Shown: positions 1 through 12,900 of the stretch, piece by piece
Numbering within the stretch: the first letter of the stretch is position 1
How the letters are laid out: each line of letters begins with the position of its first letter
Assembly (NCBI GenBank): GCA_014529385.2
Contig: CM043957.1
Span: 64,602,003 to 64,666,002 of the forward strand
Length of the DNA stretch: 64,000 bases
Source: Adiantum capillus-veneris
Taxonomy: Eukaryota; Streptophyta; Polypodiopsida; Polypodiales; Pteridaceae
Direction of reading: 5' to 3'
The notes under the pieces: model-generated
The model's input: the letters and a program-made list of their open reading frames with translations, nothing else
Database searches by the model: none
What the model was told of the DNA's origin: nothing
Translations under genes and position numbers: made by a program

Positions 1-1925
1 TTTTGACATTGCCTCCATGAAAACCAATGTCTGAGAGCACTCCCTCTAATGCTTTGATCACTCTTTTCGACTCACTCTCTGGCTTTAATGTCCATGCAAA
101 ACATATGTACAAATGAACCACCTTTTCAATTATTCGACAGAGTGCATGAAGTGTACAGACGTGAACTCTACTCATAGGAATATCAAGCACTGGTTTAAAA
201 GTTTTATCTTGAAGATGTTTGTTGGGAGCTCTAATCCACTGCACACTCTCAAGTGATTGTGCATCAGCCATGCAATATAAGCATGGATTTGCCAAGCTGC
301 TCCGTGTGTTATGTTGTACATACACTTAAGAGTCTTTAAGTCACCTGCCATGTGCCATTCCACTGTGTAGTCGCCAAATCCTTCCACTGAAAGAACAGCT
401 CCATTTCTTTGTTCACTGATGATAGAAGGAATTTGGGTTTGACTAAAAACCCAATCGAGGATTTCAAAATTTTCCTTATCAACCTGTAGTGAAAAATGAA
501 AACACAAAATCAACAACCAAATAATCAATATTTTTGTTATCAGAGATTGAACGAAGTATACCTGAAATGATCCTAGAGATAGAATGTTGTTTTCTGATTG
601 CACGCTGAAGTATCGTGGATCCTCTTTCGTTATTGATGGATCCAGAGCTCTGTTCATGAGGGTAATGGTGACTCTCCCCAAATTCTTGTTCTTCAGGACG
701 TCGCACTCGTCGAGCTTCAAAACAAACTTGAAAACCCCACCGCACTCGTCTCGACTGATGTCAAAGAAGTGAACTGCATACCTTTGCAATGCTTCAAGAT
801 CAACGAAGAGGTTTTTGTGCTCGTTAAATTGTACCTCTCTGCCGCCCTTGCCTAAGAATGTTGCTTCAATATGGAATGGTGCCCCAAGTTTCTCAAACAC
901 CTCATAGTTTACGTGCCGACGAGCAGCCTTTACATGTGATGGCTTTGGCAACAATGATCCTCTCTGTAGTTTATTTTGAGATTTTTTAGCTAATGCTTTG
1001 AAGAGTGTCCTGTATCCCATCTGTGAGATGCCACTCTCATCAAGTATTGCTTGCACTTCCATTGGTTCCAGCTGATTCTCGTTCATGAAGGAGGTAAGTA
1101 GCCTCCCTTTCAACTTACAAATTTTTTTCAGAGTTATCATCTCTTCAACTACTTCTTTTGGAACTAGACGGCTGTAATGCACTCCGGCATTGAAGCCTGC
1201 ACCATTCGAGTTTGGATGCAGTAAAGACCTGCCAAAAAATCACAATGCGTTATGATCATGTATAGGAAAGTAAGTGTATCCACTTCTTAATGAAGCACAT
1301 TGAAGAACCAAACTTCGAGTTACCTTAAAGCTCATATTCGTTTTTTCAGGCCACCACTACCAACCTTCATGTTCTCAAGGTTGCACAGATCTCGTTTTCT
1401 TTTCCGACTACCAAGCACGGTGTCTTTCTCTCGCAAACTTGTGATCTTCTTCTCAAGGCCTTCGATTGTCTCTTTGTTTGATGAAATCTTTTGAGAGCAT
1501 GCTTCATTAAGTTTCTTCAGCTGCATGTTCTCCATTGCCAGGAAGTTTCTTTGCCTTTCCGCATTCAATCCTCTCATTTCCAAATGTTCGGTGTATCCCA
1601 ATAGCCCATCCTTGCCATCGCCTGTGAAATGTAAGAGGTTAGTGATATTAGCAAAGGGAGGTGGCGCATTTGTCGTAGGATCCTTTGGATAAATAGACCC
1701 ATCCGTCCACAAATCCAAATGATGTTCCTTGTTTGTCTTTCTAAGTTCTTTCTCCCGTTGAGATAAGAAAGACTCCCTCCTACGTTTCTGCAACGGGGCG
1801 TACTCTTGCAATACATCAACATGAAGATGATGTGTGTTCTTTCTTTGGGTAAGTGTTAAAGATGAAGGGGCCGAGGATTGTAAGTTCAAATTAGTGTTTT
1901 CACTAGGAAAAGATGCGTTCTCCAT
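1..1925 (-). pseudogene. Broken three-exon gene of unknown family (coiled coil, CxxC motif)
   Basis: The gene runs right to left and leaves the window at position 1. Exon 1 (1925-1324, ATG at 1925) encodes a polar N-terminus, an RKRKR basic patch and a probable coiled coil. Intron 1 is 1323-1229 (GT-AG). Exon 2 (1228-562) ends in SLGSFQ. Intron 2 is 561-484 (GTATAC...CTACAG). Exon 3 starts at 483 with VDKENFEILDW. Splicing intron 1 keeps the frame, but a TGA at 1334-1332 interrupts it just before the donor. In exon 3 the frame shifts near 293: before the shift it reads MYNITHGAA, and after it continues open as NPCLYCMADAQSLE and on to the window edge. The CxxC and following His/Cys residues could bind zinc. 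I do not recognise the family; a transposon-derived gene is possible. Two independent lesions point to a pseudogene, although a sequencing error at 293 is not excluded. Confidence 0.6.
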
Positions 1926-2226
1926 TCCTAGAGTTGATAGAGAAGAAGACAGAGAAATGTCTCAAGTTTTGGGAGGGAAAGTCATATTCTCAAGTTTAGA
2001 GTTGATAGAGTTCGTGTGGCTTATGTTTCTGGAGGGAACGCTTGTAAGTTGGCATTTCAAATCATTAGTCATATGGTTAGTTGGATTCTTGACAAGAGAC
2101 CGAAGGATAAGAATGATAAAGACGGCGGCTACCTACCAAAGAATGTCATTTTGGCTTTTTGTTGCGTCGAAAAGTATCACATAAAATGCACAAGTTAACA
2201 TTTTCATTTTCTCTCTCTAAGCCGAC
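1926..2226. other. Spacer with nothing recognised
   Basis: This stretch is the 5' flank of the broken minus-strand gene and the lead-in to the LINE. A GAGTTGATAGAG motif occurs twice (near 1930 and 2000). No coding or RNA feature can be supported. Confidence 0.4.
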
Positions 2227-4489
2227 GTGGCACTTCTTACAGGGCCCAAAAGTGAGTCCAACTTTCTCCTAATGCTTGTGGGAGGAGAGATTGATCGCCT
2301 TATTCTTCAGGAGCACCATCTATGTGAGAGACGTATTAGACGTTGTGGTCAGCTCTTGCATGGACGATATGATACTTTTTGGTCAACTGCTTTTGAACCT
2401 GGAGGCATCCAGGGTGGGGTATGTATGACTATTGCAGACTCTTTGTAGCAAGCCATTGTGGGCAGAGGGATTAGTGTGCGAGGCAGGGCTCAGTGGATTA
2501 CTATGCAGGTTCAGGGTTGCCTAGTGGGATTCCTGAACCTCTATGCCCAATGTGGCGAGTGCTTGAGTAGAGTTTTGGTCACAGATAGTTGAGTCTCTGC
2601 CGCAGGCAGAACAGTGGTGCATAGGAGGGAACTCCAACATGTTGGAGGACCCTTCTGACAGGATTATTGGTAGCCATGCTACTGTGCATGGAGTTGAGCT
2701 AGCAGCTTGGGAGAGGTTTTATATGACTCTGAGGGTCTCGGATGTTTGGTAGCACTCTAGTTTTGTGAGGCCCTCATACAGCCTTGCCTTCTCTTGTTCG
2801 GACCTCAGAGTGGGAGGATTGAATCTATCGCGGATAGATCGCTTCTACACTAGTGACCATTTCAGTGACTTGGGAGAGACAGTTGGCATTATGGCAGGGA
2901 CTTCCTTCTCGGACCATGCACCAGTGATCCTCACAGTGGCAAACAGGCAGAGGAGTTGGAGCACAATGCTTCACATCCCATAGAGGGTCTTGTTGGACTC
3001 TACACTCAGAGAGCGAGTAGAGGCTCTCTGGACAGAGAGCTTGGACAAGCAGGATTCTCTTGCTGACAGAGTGGCCTCAGGATTAGCTTAGATTAGCCAT
3101 GTCTTTCTCCAGGAGTCTTTGGCTCACCATGCTGGAGCGAGAGAGGAAGAGCAACATCTTAGACGGGGCATTGCTTTGTTACAAAGGATGCAGGAGTAGC
3201 ATCCAAACAGCCCTTGGTTGGAGGAGCAGCTACAGCAGGCTCAACAAGAGCTTGTTGGCACAAAGGAGAGGTGACATGAGTTTTCTTTCCACCGACAGGC
3301 ATCTCAGTGGACCCAGGTGGGCGACAGAGTGACTCGTGCTTTCTTTGAGGCAGTGGGACCTCGACATTCGCATGCCAAGGTCAGTCAATTGCGGAGGCCC
3401 GACGGGTCAATTGCTTTTGAGCCCGAGGATATGCATGCACTTGCTACTGACTTTTACCATGAGTTACTGTCTACAGAGCCCCAGTCAGAGCGTCAGTATG
3501 CATGCAGGGAGAACGTTTGGGCACAGATTCCTTGTCTTGTGACTAAGGAGATGCGTCAGAGGGTTGAGCTGCCACTTCAACTTGAGGATCTCCACACGAC
3601 TCTTAGGGACCTCCCCCGTGGTAGATGTTTAGGTGAGGATGGGCTGACTCCTAGTTCTTTCTTGGAGTACTGGGACCTGCTTGGCCCAGATCTCTATAGT
3701 GATTTTCAGTACATTTTTCACACAGGAGTGATGCCTGACAACATGAGTGAGGGCTTGATCTACCTCATTTCCAAGGAGGGTGGCTCCTTGGATGAGATTC
3801 GACAATGGCGCCCCATCACCATCCTCAACTCAGCCTACAAAATTCTTGCCAAGGCTCTGAGTTTGAGGATTCAGCCACTTCTAGAGAGCCTTACACATGG
3901 ACTTAGACAGTTTTTGTTAAGGAACGCAGTATCCTTGACAACATCTTTACTTTTTGGGAGGCTTCTGCCCTAGCACGGCTCTGTGGTGAGGACCTAGTGA
4001 CTCTTCTTCTCGATCCTCAGAAGGCCTACGATAGAATTGACTGGGACTTTCTAGAGGGCACTCTACGCAGGATGGGCTACTCTAATGCTTGGATTAGAGG
4101 GATGTCATCTTTGTACAGACAGGCTCACAGTCAGGTACTTTTGGCAGGAAGTAGAGGTGATCGCTTCATGCTTACATGTTCATTCAGACAGGGTTGTCCT
4201 CTTGCCCCCTTCCTCTTTCTGTTCTATGCGGAGGTTATGAGCAGGTTTTTGGTGTTGTAGCAGGTTGTTCTACAAGGATTAGCACTCCCTATTCGGGGAG
4301 ATGAGCTACTAGATGCTAAGTTTGCCGCCCGACGACTCAGCCTTGTACATAGATGGCCAGGAGGCCAACCTTCACAAGTGTGAGAAGGCTCTGGAGACCT
4401 TCTGTTGTGCATCAGGGACACTGATCAACTGGAGAAAGACAATGGCTTTCTCGGTTGGTAGTGTTCATGTGCCCGATTGGATGCCAGGA
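2227..4489 (+). pseudogene. Decayed LINE (non-LTR retrotransposon): APE endonuclease plus reverse transcriptase
   Basis: Translated pieces in several frames follow the order of a plant LINE ORF2. The endonuclease part (about 2227-2980) has LILQEHHL, GFLNLYAQ, SRIDRFYTSDHF and SDHAPVIL; the usual GGDFN box reads GGNSN. The RT part (about 3317-4480) has LISKEGG, IRQWRPITILNSAYKILAKAL, then LLLDPQKAYDRIDWDF (motif A), CSFRQGCPLAPFLF (motif B) and GTLINWRKT. The FADD box is damaged and reads LPPDDSALYIDG at about 4320. Stops fall near 2446, 2748, 2981, 3330, 3973 and 4258, so the element is dead. ORF1 and a poly-A tail are not visible. The 3' end stops where a different repeated block begins at 4490. 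Confidence 0.85.
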
Positions 4490-5317
4490 GATGAAGAAGA
4501 AGATGGAGACAGGATTGCTATAGTCGGCAATCACAGTAGTCAGTGGACCTAGGCCCAAACAGATTGATGAGCATCAAGATGTAAAATCCCTTTGTTTTAT
4601 TGATATGCATTTGATCAAAGCACAGGAAGCTGATGCCAGGCTAAAAAAAGTAGAAGAAGTGCCAACCAGGTTTCAAAAGAGATAGTGAGGCATATTCAGA
4701 GTGCCACCCAATTTGCTTGCTCAAGAGGATGAGGTGATAGAAGATCTTAAAGAAGAAGTGTTAATCCCAGATCCAGCATGAGGCTGACAGCAAAGGTGCA
4801 GGAATCAGCAAGATCAGAAGAGGAGTCTGACAGTTCTCATAGCTCTAGCAGCAATTTGGACACAGATAGCATGTGGGAGACAGAATCCATCTCTTCTAGG
4901 TATGAAAGTTATGATGTTTTTCATGTAGATGAAGTGGAGAAAGATGTATATGTGTTTCCTATCAAGCAGCTGAAGGTCGAGGAGAAGCATAGTGCAGGTG
5001 TGGAAATGCCTTGTGTGAACCGGCCAGTCGAGGAGCCTTCTCTTGTGTCTCGTGATGGTGAGTCCCTATTGGAGGAAGCGGTATGGTTTGAATGTGCATC
5101 CGACCTAATTGAAGAGCAGGTTTTTGAGGATGACTTGCAGGAGCTAGTAACAGAAGCTGTGGTAGATCATGTTGATTTATCTATGTAGGGGGTGGGACAA
5201 CCTTGCCTTGATGCGGATGTCGAGGTTCACTTTGAAGTTTTGGAGCTAGTTTGTGGCCGTGGAGAGCGAGCTCCGGCAGATGACTCTATGGAAACTGATA
5301 CAAGTGCAGCCTATAAA
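4490..5317 (+). repeat. Direct repeat, left copy (two blocks)
   Basis: Block 1 (4490-4643) matches 24841-24992 and block 2 (4973-5317) matches 25003-25347, in the same order and orientation. The sequence between the blocks (4644-4972) is missing from the right copy. Mismatches are few, so the copies share a fairly recent source. They bracket the CACTA composite but are not its target duplication. Confidence 0.8.
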
Positions 5318-6053
5318 GGGAGAGGTTCCCTGCAGAGAGGAAGGTTCCACCAACTTTGCAAGTGATGAGGTATTTGAAGAACCGGTTGAAGCTATAGCAG
5401 GTCATACTCTTGAGTATGAAAAGATGGTTTTGGAGCCATGTTTAGAGGGTTTGGGTACAGGTTTGCAAAGGGAACATGTTTGCTTGGCTATGCAGCAAGT
5501 GGAGGCAAATGGCAAGTTCTTGCTATTTTATGTGATGCTATGGATACATGTATTATTGGAGGTTGCTTTACACGTATTTTTGTATCAGTGGCGAGGTTTT
5601 TTTGAAGTGGACTATACTATGGAGGGTTCTGTAGCAGATGACATGGTAGCTACTTATGGTACCAATGCTTCAAGTGGCTGAAAGTATTCTTATGGTTGGC
5701 ACCAAGTCTTGTGGATGCAGGGTGACAAAGCTCCATGCTATGAAGAGTTGTTAGGGTGGCCTGTCTATTGGCCTACAAGTGCAAAGGACGGCTTAGATAT
5801 ACATGCATTACAAATGAATGGCCAAAACCAATCCTTTGCATTTGCTCCAGGTGGACTATACATATTCTTAAGGAATCTTCGAGCTTTGCATTTGACCGAG
5901 GCGGGTGCTACAGTCAGTGAAAGTCTCTCTCTATCTATCTATTGCTATTTATCTAGCTCTTGTACATAGTATCTATCCGTTTCTTCTTATGCAATGATAT
6001 ATTATCTAAATAATGATACGGTTGAGCATGAATGCTCAACAAGGGGGTGGGCA
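4490..6053 (+). other. Unrecognised decayed coding remnants (possible retroelement)
   Basis: Three acidic, serine-rich or unrecognised open stretches lie in the same direction: 4778-5188 (136 codons, rich in E/D/S), 5253-5681 and 5709-5969. They match no family I know. A purine run followed by a TG (about 6039-6055) resembles a polypurine tract next to an LTR start, which would make this the 3' coding end of an old LTR element, but no second LTR could be located. Two blocks, 4490-4643 and 4973-5317, recur in the same order beyond the CACTA composite. Confidence 0.35.
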
Positions 6054-7426
6054 ATGATGGTGCACCCAACTCCTATTTACCTAGGAAGAAGCCAGCAGTA
6101 GGTGAGCATGTACTAGATGCAGGGTGGAGGAGGCTGACTTGGGATATGTATGCCAAATTAGGTTTTTTGCGGTTCAAATTGTGGATTTTGAGCTCTATTA
6201 GTCAAGAAGCTTAAAGGTGGTGCAATTGTGGTATGTATACCAGATGGGTGGTCAAGATCGGTGCTTCAAAGTTTTCTATGTGCTTGAGTGACGGTGCTTT
6301 GCCATTTGTCAGTTGGATGTCGCATTGAGCTCAAAGCCAAAAAACGATCGCGACAGTCGTGTTTGGGATCTTCGAACCAAAACTTGAATACCTAGAGTCT
6401 TGATGCTTGCCAACAAGCAATGTAGTTGTTTTCCTATGGTATGCCGTGAAAAAGTAGCCATGGAGTGCGTGTGATGCGAAGCCAGGTCGAATCTTTTTTT
6501 TAAATAGCAAAGTCGAAGTTGAAGGAAAAGAAAAATTGAAAACAACGTTTTTCTGTGGCGTCGCTACGACCTGCAGCAAGGAAAGCAGCAAGGGAAAGAG
6601 GTGGAGGTTCCGCCATCTAGAGGGCATGCAAGACAAAGCGAGTGCACAAGGAGGAGAATAGAGAGGGAGGAATGAGTTGCACGTGGTGGTTGACAAAACA
6701 GGAGCGGAGATGTCCCGATGCATGGAAAGGGCCGAAAAAGATCAGGAGGGCACGTCACTAGTGTTGGTATGACCAGGCGCAGCCTTACATGGTGGGCATG
6801 CTATACAAGGGTGATGGCTTGTTGTATAAGCGAGGCCTCCGAAATGCAAGACAGGGGGAGTACATGGTTGGTAAGAGAGGAGCAAGGGGAGTCTGTAAAC
6901 CAAAGCATGCCCAGGGCTGCAGGTAGTAGCCGTCATATCAGGTAAGGGAGCGGCCATAGGTGGGGGGCTCGCGTCCAGCAAGGCGGAGACCACTGGCCTG
7001 CACCAGCTGAGGAGGGTTGCCAGTTAGATACAGAGGACGGATTGGGTCTACATGAGAGGAGGTTGAGGTTTTTGAGGAAGGGGAGGTCGATTGGAGGCCG
7101 CCATAGGAGCTAAAAGTGAGCACTCCAGTGTTGAGGAGACTTGGACAGGCTGTGAGGAGTTGGAGATGCTTGGGCAGCTACCTACACTTATTGGGAAGAG
7201 GAGAGCCGCATGTAGCTGCAGATGGTCGAGTGGTACAGATGAGGGAGTTTGCCTACTACAGAAAGAGGACAATATTGTCATGTGAATCAAGGTCTTGAGC
7301 AGTTGGTGGCCGCCAAGAGAAGAGAGGAGAGTTGGGCGCTAGAGGGGAAAAAACACTGCAATGGTGGTGTTTGTGGGGATTGACGTACTAAAGTGGGGCG
7401 CTATTGCATGGTGATCTAAAAACCGC
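6054..7426. other. Gene-free stretch left of the CACTA composite
   Basis: All open frames are short and lack recognisable motifs. A TG at about 6054 after a purine run could be an LTR start, as noted for the preceding region. Otherwise nothing is supported. Confidence 0.35.
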
Positions 7427-7680
7427 CACTATAACATATGCGCGGTATTATTGCTCACATTATCGTAAAAAAACAAACAAATTTGGAATATGAAAATTCC
7501 CATATGTGGAAAAGATTGCAGCAACATTTGCGGTAATGGTCTAGCGGTAACAGTCGCGGTAATGGCTGCGGCTATATTTTCGCGTCTATTACCACGCCGT
7601 TTACTTCAAACATACCCTGGACAGTTACCACGTAAATGTTATCGCAGGCATTACCGCGGGCGGGTTTATTATAAAAAAAC
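7427..7680 (+). repeat. Left CACTA terminal inverted repeat and subterminal motif cluster
   Basis: CACTATAACATATGCG is followed by GCGGTATTATTGCTCACATTA and then by about six GCGGTAAT-like motifs in both orientations up to roughly 7670. The right end mirrors this at about 24585-24817. In characterised CACTA elements such as Spm, clustered short subterminal motifs bind the element-encoded DNA-binding protein. That role is inferred here. Confidence 0.75.
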
Positions 7681-7984
7681 AGATGACCGTTTGGATTGTC
7701 TTCTGCAGGACCATCCAAAAGGTCATCTATTATTTTATTTATTTAAGATATTTTACAAAATTATTATTAATTACAACAAAATATCACAATTGGACAATAC
7801 ATTGAGCCAAAAAAGATTGATAATTTCATTTACATAAGTGGAATTACAATTGGGGGAGGTATTGAGCCAAAAAATGATAGGTATTGCATTTACATAAAGG
7901 GCAAAAAAAGCCCGCGTGTACAAAATAGAGTATGGTCATGTGGGATAGGGCAAACGGGGCCCGCGTATACAAAATAGAGGATGC

Positions 7985-8738
7985 TCATGGGAGAGATGGC
8001 GGCATTTTGCGTGGAACTCCTTGACTCTGCAAAACCAGAAAAAGAAACAATTAACACTTTGTTATTTAATATTTGATATAAAATCAACCATTTGATTATT
8101 TAAATAAGATTAAACTTACATGTTGCAGACCTGTGCACGCATTTTCAAACTCCTCTCGAGAGATCATTTGATTTTCAAACAACCAACCCCAAGTTTGATA
8201 CTCGGTATGGTTCTCTCTATATCTCTGCACATCTCTGATCGGGCGACTCATGGTAATGTTATACTGACAAAAAATAGCAACCAATTAATTAAATGAAAAA
8301 CATTAGACCTTTTACAATAAAACAAATACTTTTACTTATATATTTGTCTTTCCAAGCCGTTTTTCCTCCCGAACCATAATGCGTAGGAGTCTGATGGGAT
8401 CTGGCCTCAACTTGACGCGCATACATCCTCGCACCCATTGCCCTTTCGTCCTCTTTCTCGCCCATAGCTGTCTCCCACTCCACATCATGGACATTTCGTG
8501 GCCGATAGCTATGCTCTGGAGACTCCATGGTCTTCTTTACAGCTCTCCTCACACTAGATTTTTTGTTCTTGAGAAATGTTTTGACATGCTCTTGCAACCA
8601 TTGCCTTGAGAATTGTTGCCCCTCAGGGTTGGGGAAACGCATGTGCATGGTTGTCTCTATATATGTGAGGTTGTAGGGATCTTGCTGATCAAATTTGAGA
8701 AAACAATTGATATGTAGAGTGGAATAATTGGTTGACGT
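7985..8738 (-). pseudogene. Left-arm CACTA gene A, 3' part (exons 1-end, 2 and 3)
   Basis: This is the 3' half of the outward-facing gene of the left arm, cut off from its 5' half by the Ty3 insertion. The last part of the main exon (8738-8340) encodes TNYSTLHINCFLKFDQQDPY and ends GSGGKTAWKDKY. Exon 2 (8263-8120) begins YNITMSRP and ends GLQH. Exon 3 (8026-7985) reads SQGVPRKMPPSLP and stops. The acceptors and the second donor are intact, but the first donor reads AT instead of GT (8339-8338), whereas the right arm keeps GT. The family is not recognised. Its position beside the CACTA ends and opposite a TNP2-like exon suggests the accessory DNA-binding gene of the element, which is inference. 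Confidence 0.65.
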
Positions 8739-9879
8739 TGTGAGCGGGATGAAAACACACACAGCGCCTCTATAACGACCCGACACACACTCTTGGGAAG
8801 ATACACACACACACTATGGGGCACCACTCGGCTTACACAACACACCTGGCCGAGACAGGGAACACACCTCTGGAGTGAGAGGAGAGAGACTATCCACTTG
8901 CCCACTCCACACAAACACACACACACACACACACACCCAAAAACTCAGCTCAAAAGAGGAGAATTTCTGATGTTTAGATACAAATGAGCTTGGGCCAACA
9001 CCAATGGGGCAAACAGCTCACACAATATGGGTAAAATAAGCCAGATACAATCACAAACTGGAGCAGAAACTTCGCTCATAGGAGAAACTTACACAGAAAA
9101 ACAGCAGGAAAAGAGTGAGGAATTTGGCAAAATGGACAGCGCCATCGCGTCCGGAACGGCCCAAAACCCCAGTCTACAATGTCAAAGTGCTCAAATCCGA
9201 CCTCGGATGAGCAGTTTACGGCCAAAACAGGCTCCAAAAACCCCAAAAACACACCTGCGGCTGTTCCTCCTCTCTTCTCCACGTTTTTTCTGGTCTTCTC
9301 TCTGTTTTTTCAGTTCCCACACTTAGCTTTATTAGTTGGGCACCCTTGGCCTTTTAGATGACCTCAAACGGACCCCGAACAGGCCAAAAACTGACCTCGC
9401 AGTGCATAGTTGTCACCTTTTTGCATCATTCGCACACCTGGCACTCAGCTTTTTTCCAATAATGCATTTCGCCACCACGTGAAGTGGCCCCAAAAAAAGG
9501 TCCTCATGATGACCTTTCTGCATAATTCTCACAAGCAAACACCCACGTTGTGTCCGTCCTCATCTGCGTGCAAATATTGACCTCGTTCGCCCTCCTGACG
9601 CCACTAGATGCCATCTGACGCACCTGCTGACCTCACGTCGTCGGCCCGCGGATAGCTTCCTCGAGAAGTTTTACGCGCTACCAACTCCTCCTTATTGTAG
9701 AAAAACACAATGGTACTAGTAACGATGAAAATCGATGCACTATGTACATGGTGTCCTACCTGTACACATGTGGGCCCCACGTAACCACCTGGCTCTGGAA
9801 AATGGGCAATACTTTATTTGATGCACCATGCATGGGTATGTACATATGCGCAATCCCTTGCTCCAAAAAACTCCTGACA
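8739..9879 (-). repeat. 3' LTR of the near-pristine Ty3 element
   Basis: It is 1141 bp and begins, on the coding strand, TGTCAGGAG and ends GCTCACA. It is almost identical to 16314-17452 and carries one extra CA in its CA-repeat (near 8925). Confidence 0.95.
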
Positions 9880-9897
9880 TAATTTGCCCATCCCCTA
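9880..9897 (-). promoter_or_regulatory. Polypurine tract of the near-pristine Ty3 element
   Basis: On the minus strand AGGGGATGGGCAAATTA lies directly before the 3' LTR. This is the expected place for plus-strand DNA priming. The purine run is short and followed by an AT-rich stretch. Confidence 0.65.
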
Positions 9898-9907
9898 GCC
9901 TGCTAGA

Positions 9908-12900
9908 TCATTCATGATCAGCAGCAGCAAAGAGAGATATGAGACTCGCCGCATCACAAGTCTCCTCATCCTTCACCAACATTTCTTGCTCCACCGACAA
10001 CTCATCTTGTTCCCCCATCATCAATCTAGCATGATACAATTTAAGACGCAATCCATTTACCCTTGACTTATGTAGAACACCATCCAGGTTAGCCAGCTGA
10101 TATGTGCCATTTGGAAAACACTCTACTACCTTGAAAGGGCCTTCCCACTTAATTTGAAACTTCTTTTGGAAGGTGTTGTCCAGCTTACTGTTGTAGCGCA
10201 AAACCAAGTCATGTTGCTTGATACCCTTACTTTTGACCTTTTCATTTAGCTTTGTCAAAGCCTTATCCTGCATCTGCCCATAATGCTCCAATGCGCTCAT
10301 CCTATCCAACTGGACCTCTTGTAATTGCAAGAGCCTCTCTTTGAATGCATCACTAGGCGGCCCAAGCAACTTCTCTAACATCTTGACCGCAGGCAACTCT
10401 ACCTCCACAGGCAATAGTGCTTCCTTTCCATACACCAAATGAAATGGAGTAAACCCTGTACCTGTCTTCACCGAAGTACGGTAAGCCCATAATGCACTAG
10501 GCAATTCCAAATCCCAATTCTTTCCTTGGTGCTCTGTCACTTTCGAAAGAATCTGTACCAACTCACCATTGAATCTTTCATTCAAGCCATTACACTGCGG
10601 GTAATAAGGAGTGGTATGCTGGTGCCTAATCTTCATCTTTGCACATAAAAAATCTAGCAGTTTAGCTCTAAAGCCAGGCCCCTTATCTGAAAGTAACTCC
10701 AGTGGCACCCCAAACTTGCAACATATTTCATCATACACAAATTTTGCCACATCCTTTGCAGTGATCTGTTTTACTGCTATAGCCTCTGCCCATCTAGAGA
10801 GATAGTCCACTGCCGTCAAGATATAGCTTTTGCCCCTGCTTGTGATAGGTAACGGGCCTATTGCATCAATCCCCCACTTTTCAAACACATCAAACGCCAT
10901 AATGGTTTTTCGTAGCTCTGGCTTCAACACTCTCTTCCCAAATGCTTGACACCTATTGCAAGACCTACACCAATGGTGAACATCCTTGTGCAAACTAGGC
11001 CATACATACCCCTCTTGCAAAATCTTATGCAAGGTGATCTTTAGAGCAAAATGGCCACCACATGCGCCTTCGTGATTCTCTTCCAACACTCTGTAAAGCT
11101 CCTCCCGCCAAGGTACACGTCTCAACACGAGATCAGCCCCTTTCATGTATAAGACATCACCAATCAATTTGTACCTGTATGCTCTACGCACAAAGCCATA
11201 CTTCTTAGACTTCTGAATCTCCTTTGGAATGATTCCTGTTAGCAAAAACTCCTCTTCTTGAGCCAAACTTTCCCGGCCATGATAAAGAGGTAAAGTGGTC
11301 CTCAACACAAATAGCTCCCCAATCATGCCTTGAGCTGCTTCATGTGCCTCTCCATTTAGAGCACGTTCAATGTGTCTGATACTCCATGCTTCAAACTTTT
11401 TTAACAGGCCTTTAATTCTGAAGCACATTTCCTTCAATGAGGTGTTCTTGCTCTTCCACACACCCAACACTTGCTTCACCACTAACAAGGCATCACCTTT
11501 TATGCTCAACCTTCGAACCCCATGCTTCAAACAAATGTGTAATCCGGCTTCCAATGTAGCATATTCAGCCTCATTGTTACTATGAGCATCCAATTTGAAC
11601 CCTCTCTTGCATACTAGCTTCCCCTCTGGATCATAAAGTGCTATACCCCCTGAAGCTGCATCATGGCTCTTTCTGTATGAACCATCAAAGAACAACACAT
11701 GTGCATTGCTGATCTGTGGCACTTCTTCAACTACCTTTCTCACCACCTCTTCCTTAACAATAAGGGGATTCTCCTTGTAGGTCAACAAATCAGCTAGGGT
11801 AGCCCTTGTACTATCTTCCACTAGAAAAGAGAACTCAAACTCTTGCAGCTCAATTACCCATTTCTTCACCACATTTGACATGTTAATACCATTAATTAAC
11901 TGTGGCAAAAAGGCATAACTCGTCAAGAAAACAAAAGGCCGTGGTAGCAAGTAATGACGAAATCGTCGACAAGCAAATATTACACTAGCCATCACTAGCT
12001 CTACTTCCGATAACTTTCTCTCCGCTACCAACTTCACTCGGCTTGCACAATACACTGGCCTCATATAATGGCTGCCCTTCCCCTTTTGCAATAGCATGGC
12101 TCCAATGGCATCATCCCCCACTGATGGATTTACATAAAAAACTTTCTCCCAATCAGGAGCCTGCATGGCTGACAACCCCCCTAACACCTCTTTCACCTCT
12201 TGAAACACTTCTTCACACTTGTCATCCCATTGCAATGGATCATGCTTTGCCACTTGCTGTAATGGATAAAGAAGCTGCGAAGACAATGGAATAAACCGTG
12301 CCATGTACTTCACTTTGTGTATAAAGGTTGCCAATTGCTTCGTACTCATAGGTGATGGAAGAAGAATAATAGACTTCACCTTATCTGGATCAGCCTCAAT
12401 GCCATTTTCTGACACCATATGGCCCAATAACTTCACCCTTGGCTGTGCTAGATGACATTTCTTTGGATTTAGTTGTCCTCCACATTCATCATATCGAGCC
12501 AATACCATCTGCAGCTTCTCATGGTGTTCAGCCCTACTGCTATAAACACAGAAGTCATCCATAAAAGCCTTAACACAACTACCAATGAATGGTTCCAGCA
12601 CCCAATTTGCTCTTTCTTGATAGAAAGATGGTCCATTTGACAACCCAAACGGCAACACTGTGTAGCAATAGCAGCCCCATGGCGTAATAAAAGTTGTCTT
12701 TGTGCGGTCTTTAAGAGCAATCTTCAATTGAAAATAGCCTGAAAAACCATCACACACACTGTACCTCTCATAACCTGCCACTGAATCCAAGATCTGATCG
12801 ATGAATGGAAGAGGATATGGGTTCTTCTTAGTGGCTGCGTTTAAGGGTTTAAAATCCACACAAATTCTCCACTTCCCATCCTTCTTTGGACTGACTACAA

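Noticed and set aside
172-1182. Argonaute-like or other named family for the broken gene at the left edge
   Set aside because: Neither PAZ nor PIWI motifs are present; no family assignment could be supported.
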